DNA of 5,387 bases from an uncultured Burkholderiales bacterium (lineage in GTDB: Bacteria; Pseudomonadota; Gammaproteobacteria; Burkholderiales; Burkholderiaceae_C). Below are positions 1 through 4,911 of this stretch, one piece after another. The notes below the pieces were generated by a model. That model was not told the origin of the DNA. It did no database searches and saw nothing but the letters and a program-made list of their open reading frames with translations. A program made the translations under genes and the position numbers. The stretch lies in the NCBI GenBank assembly GCA_903953985.1, contig CAJBLW010000386.1, positions 1 through 5,387 on the forward strand. Reading direction: 5' to 3'. Within the stretch, counting starts at the first letter, position 1, and each line of letters starts with the position of its first letter.

Positions 1-421
1 CGGGCAAGATGACGTTTTCTTCCAGGTTCATGTGCTCCAAGTAAGCGTCGATGTATTGGCCCATGGCTTCTTCAAACGCCGCGCGCCTGCCCGGACCCAA
101 TAATTCCCAAGCCAGCAGCATGTGCTGCAGGTCGCGTGAAGCTTTTTCGCTGCGCATGTGGTCGCGTTCGAGCTTGTCCACAGCCCCCATGACTTTCGGT
201 GCGAGCTTCACCACTTTGGGGAAAAGCAGGTTCGACTCTTTGGGGTGGTGCAGGCGCTCCGGGAATTCGTCGATGTAAAAAAGCATGCCCCGCAGTACGT
301 CGAAAAATTGGCGTCGGTTATCGGATGGCCCTTTTTGGACCATGAGCCGCATGGATTGCAGCATGGCAGCCAAGCTCGCGTGCTCGTCACGAATGGTCTG
401 AAGGGCGCTGTGGCGGGGCAT
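1..421 (-). CDS. Hemerythrin (HHE) domain protein, C-terminus cut by window edge
   Basis: The reading frame runs from ATG at 421-419 off the left edge without a stop and shows 140 residues. It is an all-helical hemerythrin-like protein, a family that binds a non-haem di-iron centre in a four-helix bundle and is used for O2/NO sensing, iron handling or repair of nitrosative damage. Visible ligand candidates follow the family spacing: His14 (DEHASL), an HxxxE pair His58/Glu62 in the run HHPKESNLLFP, His88 (ERDHMRSE), and a second HxxxE pair His130/Glu134 (EHMNLEENVILP). The start is supported by a purine-rich RBS, AGGGAGAG on the minus strand (434-427), five bases before the ATG. There is no signal peptide, so it is probably cytoplasmic. 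It lies downstream of copA in the same direction with an 82-bp gap, so read-through from copA is possible. The gap also holds two palindromes that could give it its own control. The family assignment is strong; the specific role is unknown. Confidence 0.88.
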   Translation of the reverse strand, partial: MPRHSALQTIRDEHASLAAMLQSMRLMVQKGPSDNRRQFFDVLRGMLFYIDEFPERLHHPKESNLLFPKVVKLAPKVMGAVDKLERDHMRSEKASRDLQHMLLAWELLGPGRRAAFEEAMGQYIDAYLEHMNLEENVILP

Positions 422-435
422 GAAAACTCTCCCTG

Positions 436-453
436 AAGTGAATGCCTTCACTT
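436..453. promoter_or_regulatory. 7-bp inverted repeat with CRP-type core, before the hemerythrin gene RBS
   Basis: AAGTGAA and TTCACTT form a perfect 7-bp inverted repeat with a 4-base centre. Read as a protein site, it contains GTGA-N6-TCAC, the core of a CRP-family operator. It sits just upstream of the hemerythrin RBS (434-427), so a bound protein would probably repress, or an RNA hairpin could affect translation. It could instead be a weak hairpin after copA, but no T-run follows on the minus strand. Function is inferred. Confidence 0.35.
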
Positions 454-477
454 TGCGCTTTTGCCCAGCGGCCCACC

Positions 478-491
478 ATGACGTACGTCAA
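478..491 (-). promoter_or_regulatory. Candidate CRP/FNR-superfamily box upstream of the hemerythrin gene
   Basis: Bases 479-490 are a perfect 12-bp palindrome, TGACGTACGTCA. Read on the minus strand over 491-478 it is TTGAC-GTAC-GTCAT, nine of ten arm positions of the symmetric pattern TTGAC-N4-GTCAA used by some FNR/Dnr/HcpR-type regulators, and seven of ten of the classical FNR box. Its centre is about 63 bp upstream of the hemerythrin start. A class II site centred at -41.5 would place the transcript start near 443, leaving a short leader that includes the RBS. The expected -10 region (about 455-450) is weak. Confidence 0.35.
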
Positions 492-503
492 GGCAATGTG
501 CTT

Positions 504-2711
504 TCAGGGTTTCCAGCGTTTAAGCAACAAGGCATTGGCCATGACACTGACCGAGCTGAGCGCCATGGCCGCGCCCGCCATCATGGGATTGAGGTAACCC
601 AAAGCAGCCAGGGGAATGCCCGCCACGTTGTAGGCAAAGGCCCAAAACAGGTTTTGCCGAATCTTGGCCACGGTGCGGGCCGAGATATCAAACGCCGCAC
701 CCACCAGTGCCACATCACCACGCATGAGGGTGATGCCGGCCGCATGCATGGCCACATCCGTGCCATTGCCCATGGCCATGCCCACATCGGCGGCCGCCAA
801 GGCGGGCGCATCGTTCACCCCATCGCCCACCATGGCCACCACTTGGCCATTGGCACGCAATTTTTGCACCTGCGCCGACTTGTCTCCAGGCAGCACATCG
901 GCCATCACTTCGCCGGCTTCAGGGCGCAAGCCCAAGCGGCGTGCCATGGCTTCGGCCGCGGTTTGGTTGTCACCCGAAATCATCACCAACTTCAAGCCAC
1001 GTTCGCGCAAAGCGGTCAAGGCCTGTGCGGCGCCCACTTTGGGCTCGTCGCCAAAACCCATGAGCAGCAGGGCATGTAAACCCGCATCGGTGCGATCCGC
1101 CAAAGCCGACAGGCTGGCGCCTTGCGCCTGCAAGGCTTCAATGTCTTGCTGCCAAACGCCAATGTCCAGGCCCTCTTCTTGCATCCAGCGCAAGCTGCCC
1201 AGCATGAGCTGCCTGCCGTCCACCTTGGCCAACACGCCCTTGCCGGGCACGGCCTGCAGGTCTTGCGCGGTGGGGCCTGTCAGGCCCTGCTGTTGTGCCG
1301 CGCTGACCACCGCACGCGCCAAGGGGTGTTCACTGCCGCTTTGCACGCGTGCGGCCAAAGCCAAAGCTGTTGGGGCATCGTGCCCGGGCGCGGGCACATG
1401 GGCCAGCAAGCGTGGTTGTCCCACGGTGAGCGTGCCGGTTTTGTCAATGGCCACAATTTGTACGCGGTGCGCCAATTCCAGCGCCTGCACGTCTTTGATC
1501 AGGATGCCGTGTATGGCCGCTACACCCGTGCCCGCCATGATGGCCACAGGTGTGGCCAGGCCCAAGGCGCAAGGGCAGGCAATGACCAGCACGGCCACAG
1601 CGTGGATGAGGGCGGTTTCAAAATCGGCCCCCGTTGCCATCCACGCCCCCAAGGTGAGCAGGGCAATCAGCAGCACCACGGGCACAAACACTTCGGCGAC
1701 TTTGTCCACCAGCCGCTGAATGGGCGCTTTGGCCGCTTGCGCGTCTTCGACCAAGCGGATGATGTGCGAGAGCACGGTTTCGTTGCCCACCGCGGTGATG
1801 CGCATGAGCACACGCCCTTCGCCATTGATCGACCCGCCGGTCAAAGCCGCACCCGGTGCTTTGGCCACGGGCAAAGGCTCTCCGGTCAGCATCGATTCGT
1901 CCACCTGGGTTTGGCCTTCTACCAATTCGCCGTCCAGCGGAAAACGCTCCCCGGGTCGCACCACGATCCGGTCGCCCACTAGAACTTCATCCACAGGCAA
2001 ATCGACTTCTCCGTCTTCGCCCAACCAATGGGCTTTGTCCGGGCGCAAGGCGTGCAAGGCGCGAATCGCCTCGGTGGTCTGGCGCTTGGCACGCGTCTCC
2101 AGCCATTTGCCCAGCATCACCAAGGTGATGACCACGGCCGAGCCTTCAAAGTACAGGTGCGGCGCATGTCCGTCGTGCGCGGTGAGCCACAGCCAGACCG
2201 ACAAGGCCCAGCCTGCGGTGGTGCCCAAGGACACCAACAAATCCATGTTGCCCGTGAGCGCCTTCAGCGCGTGCCAACCGGCTTTGTAAAAACGAGCGCC
2301 CAACACAAACTGCACGGGCGTGGCCAATGCAAATTGCAGCCACGCGGGCAGCATCCAATGCTGTCCCCACAACTCGGCCAGCATGGGCATTACCAAAGGC
2401 GTGGTCAGCAGCAGGCCCACACCGACTGGCATGAACCCCGCCCAGGCTGAATCACGGCCCGCATCGGCTTGTGCTTCGGGTGTGCGGGGCTCATAGCCGG
2501 CATCGCGCACAGCGCGGCGCAAGCGTGCATCGGTCACATCAACCGATGCCACTTCGATTCGGGCCGATTCGGTGGCGAGGTTGACCGTGGCGCTGAGCAC
2601 GCCGGGTGTTTTTTTCAGGGCTTTTTCAACCCGTGACACGCACGAGGCGCAGGTCATGCCGCCAATGCCGATGTCGTAGCTGGTTAGAGAGTCTGTCTTG
2701 ATCTGTGTCAT
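504..2711 (-). CDS. copA: Cu(I)-exporting P1B-1-type ATPase CopA
   Basis: This is a 735-residue inner-membrane pump that exports cytoplasmic Cu(I) to the periplasm using ATP. One N-terminal heavy-metal-binding domain carries GMTCASC at 18-24 (Cys21, Cys24). Membrane helices lie near 92-112, 121-140, 156-176, 188-205, 341-362, 368-395, 683-703 and 708-728. The actuator loop has TGE at 276-278. TM6 has CPC-x6-P (379-388). The phosphorylation site is DKTGTLT at 423-429 (Asp423), the nucleotide domain has SEHP (His462), and the hinge is GDGVNDAP at 629-636. The Cu(I)-specific signatures are complete: N687-x6-Y694-N695-x4-P700 in TM7 and M716-x2-S719-S720 in TM8. This makes copper (or silver) much more likely than Zn/Cd/Pb. 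The length is normal for a single-MBD CopA. The start has AAGGA (2725-2721) nine bases upstream; an earlier ATG in that leader is out of frame and stops after two codons. It is divergent from copZ. No CueR gene is present in the window. Confidence 0.97.
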   Translation of the reverse strand: MTQIKTDSLTSYDIGIGGMTCASCVSRVEKALKKTPGVLSATVNLATESARIEVASVDVTDARLRRAVRDAGYEPRTPEAQADAGRDSAWAGFMPVGVGLLLTTPLVMPMLAELWGQHWMLPAWLQFALATPVQFVLGARFYKAGWHALKALTGNMDLLVSLGTTAGWALSVWLWLTAHDGHAPHLYFEGSAVVITLVMLGKWLETRAKRQTTEAIRALHALRPDKAHWLGEDGEVDLPVDEVLVGDRIVVRPGERFPLDGELVEGQTQVDESMLTGEPLPVAKAPGAALTGGSINGEGRVLMRITAVGNETVLSHIIRLVEDAQAAKAPIQRLVDKVAEVFVPVVLLIALLTLGAWMATGADFETALIHAVAVLVIACPCALGLATPVAIMAGTGVAAIHGILIKDVQALELAHRVQIVAIDKTGTLTVGQPRLLAHVPAPGHDAPTALALAARVQSGSEHPLARAVVSAAQQQGLTGPTAQDLQAVPGKGVLAKVDGRQLMLGSLRWMQEEGLDIGVWQQDIEALQAQGASLSALADRTDAGLHALLLMGFGDEPKVGAAQALTALRERGLKLVMISGDNQTAAEAMARRLGLRPEAGEVMADVLPGDKSAQVQKLRANGQVVAMVGDGVNDAPALAAADVGMAMGNGTDVAMHAAGITLMRGDVALVGAAFDISARTVAKIRQNLFWAFAYNVAGIPLAALGYLNPMMAGAAMALSSVSVMANALLLKRWKP

Positions 2712-2787
2712 GGCATGAAGTCCTTGATGGTCTATGCTCAGACCAGACCCAAGCGGGTCGTGTTCCGTTCATTGGAGAGGATGCATC
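2712..2787. promoter_or_regulatory. Divergent copA/copZ control region with two dyads
   Basis: These 76 bp must drive copA leftward and copZ rightward unless a promoter lies inside a gene. Two inverted repeats lie side by side: GGTCT-ATGCTC-AGACC at 2729-2744 and GACCC-AAGC-GGGTC at 2746-2759. The first is a plausible operator; the second is a 5-bp hairpin with a tetraloop. I could not find the usual CueR arrangement of a CCTTCC/GGAAGG-like dyad in a 19-bp spacer between clear -35 and -10 hexamers. TATGCT (2733-2738) resembles a plus-strand -10 but has no good -35. RBS elements are AAGGA for copA (2725-2721) and GGAGAGG for copZ (2774-2780). Confidence 0.45.
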
Positions 2788-2985
2788 ATGAACCAAATTT
2801 TTACCGTTGAGGGCATGACGTGTGGCCACTGCGAAAAAGCAGTCACCAAAGCTTTATTGTCTTTGGATACACAGGCCAAGGTTGTGATCGACCGCACACA
2901 CAACACCGTGCAAGTGGATTCAGAAAAAAACCGCGAGGCTTTGGCCCAAGCCATTGCCGATGAAGGTTATCGCGTCAGCGCTTGA
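2788..2985 (+). CDS. copZ: CopZ-like copper chaperone (heavy-metal-associated domain)
   Basis: This is a 65-residue single-domain protein, essentially one ferredoxin-like beta-alpha-beta-beta-alpha-beta HMA fold. The Cu(I) site is GMTCGHC at residues 9-15 with Cys12 and Cys15; the C-terminal DEGYRVSA matches the usual end of the fold. It has no signal peptide, so it is cytoplasmic and, by family knowledge, delivers Cu(I) to the CopA metal-binding domain or to a copper-sensing regulator. Its place directly divergent from copA supports this over a mercury (MerP) role, since MerP is periplasmic and lies in mer operons. The start is ATG 2788, seven bases after GGAGAGG (2774-2780). The frame is open upstream to an ATG at 2734, but that extension has no domain homology I recognise and would displace the RBS. 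A T6 run (2987-2992) follows the stop without a convincing hairpin before it. Confidence 0.93.
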   Translation: MNQIFTVEGMTCGHCEKAVTKALLSLDTQAKVVIDRTHNTVQVDSEKNREALAQAIADEGYRVSA

Positions 2986-2990
2986 ATTTT

Positions 2991-3021
2991 TTGCTGAGTA
3001 AAAATACCTGATCTTTACAAA
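2991..3021 (+). promoter_or_regulatory. Weak candidate promoter for the Spy-like gene
   Basis: TTGCTG (2991-2996) and TACAAA (3016-3021) are separated by 19 bases, a poor but possible sigma70-type pair. The -10-like hexamer lies inside a CTGAT-N8-ATCAG inverted repeat (3008-3025) and inside a 13-base repeat that recurs before the DUF2189 gene. Transcription would begin near 3028-3030, just at the stem-loop at 3030-3048. It is equally possible that the gene is read through from copZ. Confidence 0.3.
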
Positions 3022-3026
3022 TCAGC
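3014..3026 (+). repeat. 13-base direct repeat, copy 1
   Basis: TTTACAAATCAGC occurs here and again exactly at 3782-3794. Both copies lie in leader DNA: this one 72 bp before the Spy-like gene start and the other 21 bp before the DUF2189 start. In each case the repeat includes the -10-like TACAAA. It may be a shared promoter element or a chance match in AT-richer spacer. Confidence 0.55.
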
Positions 3027-3029
3027 AGC

Positions 3030-3048
3030 ATCCGGGCACAGCCCGGAT
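3030..3048 (+). other. Strong stem-loop in the 5' leader of the Spy-like gene
   Basis: ATCCGGGC-ACA-GCCCGGAT is a perfect 8-bp GC-rich stem with a 3-base loop. No T-run follows on either strand, so it is not a classical intrinsic terminator. If transcription starts at the weak promoter just upstream, it would form the extreme 5' end of the mRNA and could protect it from decay. It could alternatively be a 3' processing barrier behind copZ. Confidence 0.5.
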
Positions 3049-3097
3049 ACATGGGCGGATCACACTGAAAGCATCCCATCAACCAAAGGATGTTTCC

Positions 3098-3583
3098 ATG
3101 AAATCGATTCGCACCACCTTGATCGCCACGGCCTTGATGGCTGGTTTGACCGGTGTTACCTTGGCCCAAATCACCACGCCTCCTGCCGAAAAAGAAGGTG
3201 TTGGCCGCATGGAGAAAATGCGCGAGCACAAAGCCGAGCGCCACACCCGGCATTTGACAGGGCTGAAGACCAAACTGAACTTGCAAGCGGCTCAAGAACC
3301 TGCGTGGAACACTTTTTCCATGTCCATGCAACACCCCGCCCGCAAGGCGCAACCAGAACGTGCCAACTTTGAAAAAATGACCACACCCGAGCGCCTAAAC
3401 CAAATGCAGGCCATGAAAGCGCAACGCGACACACACATGCAACAACGCGACGAAGCGACCAAGGCTTTTTACGCCAACCTGAGCGATGAACAAAAGCAAG
3501 TGTTTGACAAAGAAACAGCCCGCATGATGAAGGGATCTGGCATGCACCCCATGAAGCACCACGGCGGGCACGGTCACGACTGA
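3098..3583 (+). CDS. Spy/CpxP-family (LTXXQ) periplasmic protein with Met/His-rich C-terminal tail
   Basis: The product has 161 residues. A signal peptide is clear: MKSIR, a hydrophobic core to about residue 20, and a likely cleavage after TLA (23). The mature protein is helical and charged. Two LTXXQ-like motifs, LQAAQ (62-66, followed by EPAW) and LSDEQ (128-132), have the spacing seen in Spy/CpxP/CnrX-like periplasmic proteins, which act as chaperones or metal/stress sensors. The tail from 149 to 161 contains five His and two Met (MHPMKHHGGHGHD), with two more Met at 143-144, which suggests soft-metal binding. The RBS AAAGGA (3085-3090) is seven bases before the ATG. The gene lies 112 bp after copZ in the same direction, so co-expression with the copper genes is plausible but not shown. 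Chaperone versus copper-sequestering role cannot be decided from sequence. Confidence 0.85.
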   Translation: MKSIRTTLIATALMAGLTGVTLAQITTPPAEKEGVGRMEKMREHKAERHTRHLTGLKTKLNLQAAQEPAWNTFSMSMQHPARKAQPERANFEKMTTPERLNQMQAMKAQRDTHMQQRDEATKAFYANLSDEQKQVFDKETARMMKGSGMHPMKHHGGHGHD

Positions 3584-3620
3584 GCGCCAACTGGTCGTTT
3601 TCTATTCATGCGGCCCCTCG

Positions 3621-3675
3621 CTTTGTCATCCTGGCCTTCAGCCTGGTTCCCGGGTCTTCCCCTGGGATGACAAAG
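3621..3675. repeat. 55-bp intergenic palindromic element with perfect 11-bp arms
   Basis: CTTTGTCATCC (3621-3631) is perfectly inverted at 3665-3675, separated by 33 bases. The interior holds nested pairings, including GGC-CTTCA-GCC (3633-3643) and GGG-TCTT-CCC (3652-3661). The GTCATCC...GGATGAC ends with a proline-rich-looking GC interior resemble the dispersed REP-like palindromes common in bacterial intergenic DNA. It lies 37 bp after the Spy-like stop and could also serve as a bidirectional transcription end or an mRNA-stabilising fold. Membership of a repeat family is inferred from one copy. Confidence 0.6.
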
Positions 3676-3694
3676 TTGTGAACGTGATCGATGT

Positions 3695-3717
3695 ATTGAC
3701 CTGATTAGGTTCAATCA
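3695..3717. promoter_or_regulatory. Overlapping dyads in the Spy/DUF2189 spacer
   Basis: Two inverted repeats overlap: ATTGA-N11-TCAAT (3695-3715) and TGATT-AGGTTC-AATCA (3702-3717). The spacing does not fit an FNR box (N4). Either could be an operator for an unknown regulator. They are followed at once by AAGGAAA (3717-3723), an RBS-like run serving a possible TTG start at 3731. Confidence 0.3.
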
Positions 3718-3740
3718 AGGAAACGTTCCGTTGAAGACTG

Positions 3741-3761
3741 AAGGCTGCTTGTCAGCCTTTT
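3741..3761 (+). terminator. Hairpin plus short T-run, possible intrinsic terminator
   Basis: AAGGCTG (3741-3747) pairs perfectly with CAGCCTT (3753-3759) around a 5-base loop, and the stem ends in TTTT (3758-3761). This is the layout of a modest rho-independent terminator and would end transcription coming from the Spy-like gene. It lies inside the reading frame extended to TTG 3731, which argues that the DUF2189 protein starts further downstream. Confidence 0.45.
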
Positions 3762-3789
3762 GCCATTTGATGCAGGTCAAATTTACAAA
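3760..3789 (+). promoter_or_regulatory. Candidate promoter with embedded FNR-type box for the DUF2189-DUF2788 pair
   Basis: TTGCCA (3760-3765) and TACAAA (3784-3789) are 18 bases apart, a reasonable sigma70-type pair. Between them lies TTGAT-GCAG-GTCAA (3767-3780), nine of ten arm positions of the FNR/Anr consensus TTGAT-N4-ATCAA; read on the other strand it is TTGAC-CTGC-ATCAA, a common variant. A site between -35 and -10 would repress. Used as a class II activator site at -41.5, it would put the start at about 3815, the ATG itself, implying a leaderless mRNA. Confidence 0.4.
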
Positions 3790-3794
3790 TCAGC
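3782..3794 (+). repeat. 13-base direct repeat, copy 2
   Basis: Exact second copy of TTTACAAATCAGC (first at 3014-3026). It overlaps the -10-like hexamer of the candidate promoter here. The flanking bases differ between the copies, so the shared block is limited to 13 bases. Confidence 0.55.
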
Positions 3795-3814
3795 CGGCGG
3801 GTAAGCTCAAATAC

Positions 3815-4699
3815 ATGACGAAAGCTTCCCCTACCCCCCGCCATTCCCCCAACTCACTACCCGAACAGCCCCCAACTGAACGTCATCGTTTGAACTTGCC
3901 TGGCGTTTTACCCATCAATGGCAAGCAACCTCTGTTCTGGCTCTATTTAGGACTGAAGGACATCTGCCATTCACCTTGGTTGAGCCTGGCGCACGGCCTG
4001 GTGATGGCCATAGGGGGTGGCCTGATCACTTGGCTGGCACACGACCGGTTCTGGTTGCTGGCCAGTGCGGTGTCGGGTTTTTTGGTCGTTGCGCCTGTTT
4101 TAGCCACCAGCCTTTACGCCATGAGCCGCGCCATCGAAAGAAACGAGGCCGTCAACCTGCAGCTTTTATTCAAGACCTGGACGCAGTGGCAAACGCTGCA
4201 GAACAACGAACCTGTGAGTTACTGGTGTCTGGTGCGTTTTGGTTTGTTGTTGGCCCTGACCGGCACGGGCTGGGTGATGACTTCATCATCCTTGATCACT
4301 TTGCTGGCCCCGATGCCGATCCACACTCCCATGGATTTCATTCGCCATGTGGTGCTTAACCCCGACAGTTACCTGTTTGAACTGTGGCTGATGTTGGGCG
4401 GCTTGATGGCTGCACCGGTTTTTGCTTCCAGCGTAGTGGCTATGCCCTTGTTGCTAGATCGTCAGCTCAACACTCTGCAAGCAGTGCTGACCAGTTGGAA
4501 GGTGGTCCTTACCCATCCCATGCCCATGGTGCTGTGGGCGTTTTTGATCATGGCCCTGAGCATGATGGGCATTTTGAGTTTGTTCATCGGGTTGATCGTG
4601 ATCGTACCCGTGTTGGGCCATGCCTCCTGGCATGCTTATCGCGATCTGGTAGACACCCGCGATATCCCCGAACGCATGCCCCATCAGGAGGCCGTGTGA
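3815..4699 (+). CDS. DUF2189-family integral membrane protein
   Basis: From ATG 3815 the product has 294 residues: a polar, proline-rich N-terminus of about 40 residues, then hydrophobic segments near 57-75, 77-100, 137-168, 187-210 and 234-268 (the last probably two helices). The C-terminal VLGHASWHAYRDLVD (267-280) and the block SLAHGLVMAIGGG...PVLATSLYAMSRAIERNE are typical of DUF2189, a family of inner-membrane proteins of unknown function. I recall the family being linked in domain databases to cytochrome c oxidase subunit I-type proteins, which is weak guidance. Start choice is uncertain: the frame is open back to TTG 3731, which has a good AAGGAAA RBS seven bases upstream, but that extension is not conserved-looking and spans a terminator-like hairpin and a candidate promoter. 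ATG 3815 lacks a clear RBS. Its stop overlaps the next gene's start. Confidence 0.82.
   Translation: MTKASPTPRHSPNSLPEQPPTERHRLNLPGVLPINGKQPLFWLYLGLKDICHSPWLSLAHGLVMAIGGGLITWLAHDRFWLLASAVSGFLVVAPVLATSLYAMSRAIERNEAVNLQLLFKTWTQWQTLQNNEPVSYWCLVRFGLLLALTGTGWVMTSSSLITLLAPMPIHTPMDFIRHVVLNPDSYLFELWLMLGGLMAAPVFASSVVAMPLLLDRQLNTLQAVLTSWKVVLTHPMPMVLWAFLIMALSMMGILSLFIGLIVIVPVLGHASWHAYRDLVDTRDIPERMPHQEAV
4686..4691 (+). promoter_or_regulatory. Strong RBS for the DUF2788 gene inside the DUF2189 gene
   Basis: AGGAGG lies seven bases before ATG 4699, within the last codons of the upstream gene. It fixes the start of the short downstream gene and, with the TGATG stop/start overlap, indicates translational coupling. 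Confidence 0.8.
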
Positions 4700-4911
4700 T
4701 GTGGAGTTTTACAGAAGAGCAGTTCGCCTGGTTTGGCCTGACCATTGGCGTGAGCGCTTTCATGCTCTACATGCTATTCATCGTCTTGCAATTGGCATGG
4801 GAGTCCAAAGCAGGGAAATTTGGTACCTTTGTCATTTTTTTGGGCCTGGCTTTTGGCATGACCGGTTTTGTCGCCAAGATGCTGATCCAGTGGGCGATTG
4901 GGATCAAGTGA
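4699..4911 (+). CDS. DUF2788-family small membrane protein
   Basis: The product has 70 residues, the usual DUF2788 size. It has a short N-terminus (MWSFTEEQFAWFGL), a membrane helix at about 10-32, a polar turn with the family-like stretch ESKAGKFGTF (35-44), and a second helix at about 44-64. Topology is thus a two-helix hairpin in the inner membrane. No catalytic or metal-binding residues stand out, and the function of the family is unknown. The start codon shares one base with the DUF2189 stop (TGATG), so the two proteins are probably made together and may interact. At its 3' end it overlaps the convergent GNAT-domain gene by 8 bp. The frame is open far upstream, but that part is a shadow of the DUF2189 gene. 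Confidence 0.85.
   Translation: MWSFTEEQFAWFGLTIGVSAFMLYMLFIVLQLAWESKAGKFGTFVIFLGLAFGMTGFVAKMLIQWAIGIK

Noticed and set aside
420..2450. Several long plus-strand open frames opposite copA (at 420-1079, 664-1719, 1122-1982, 1720-2289, 2028-2450)
   Set aside because: They are antisense to a complete, motif-rich CopA. Their products are low-complexity His/Gln/Ala/Ser-rich sequences with no recognisable domain, as expected of shadows of a GC-rich gene.
2734..2787. 18-residue N-terminal extension of CopZ from an upstream ATG
   Set aside because: ATG 2788 has a well-spaced GGAGAGG RBS and gives the standard CopZ length; the extension covers the divergent regulatory region.
2788..2985. MerP-type mercury binding protein
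   Set aside because: No signal peptide and no mer genes nearby; divergent from a P1B-1 Cu(I) ATPase.
2987..2992. T6 run after copZ as an intrinsic terminator
   Set aside because: No stable stem immediately precedes it; only a 3-bp pairing around the stop region is possible.
2975..3590. Minus-strand open frames opposite the Spy-like gene (2975-3352, 3171-3590)
   Set aside because: No family resemblance, no RBS of note, and they lie opposite a protein with a clear signal peptide and LTXXQ-type motifs.
4384..4698. Frame-open extension upstream of the DUF2788 start
   Set aside because: It is an out-of-frame reading of the DUF2189 gene, and the DUF2788 start at 4699 has its own AGGAGG.
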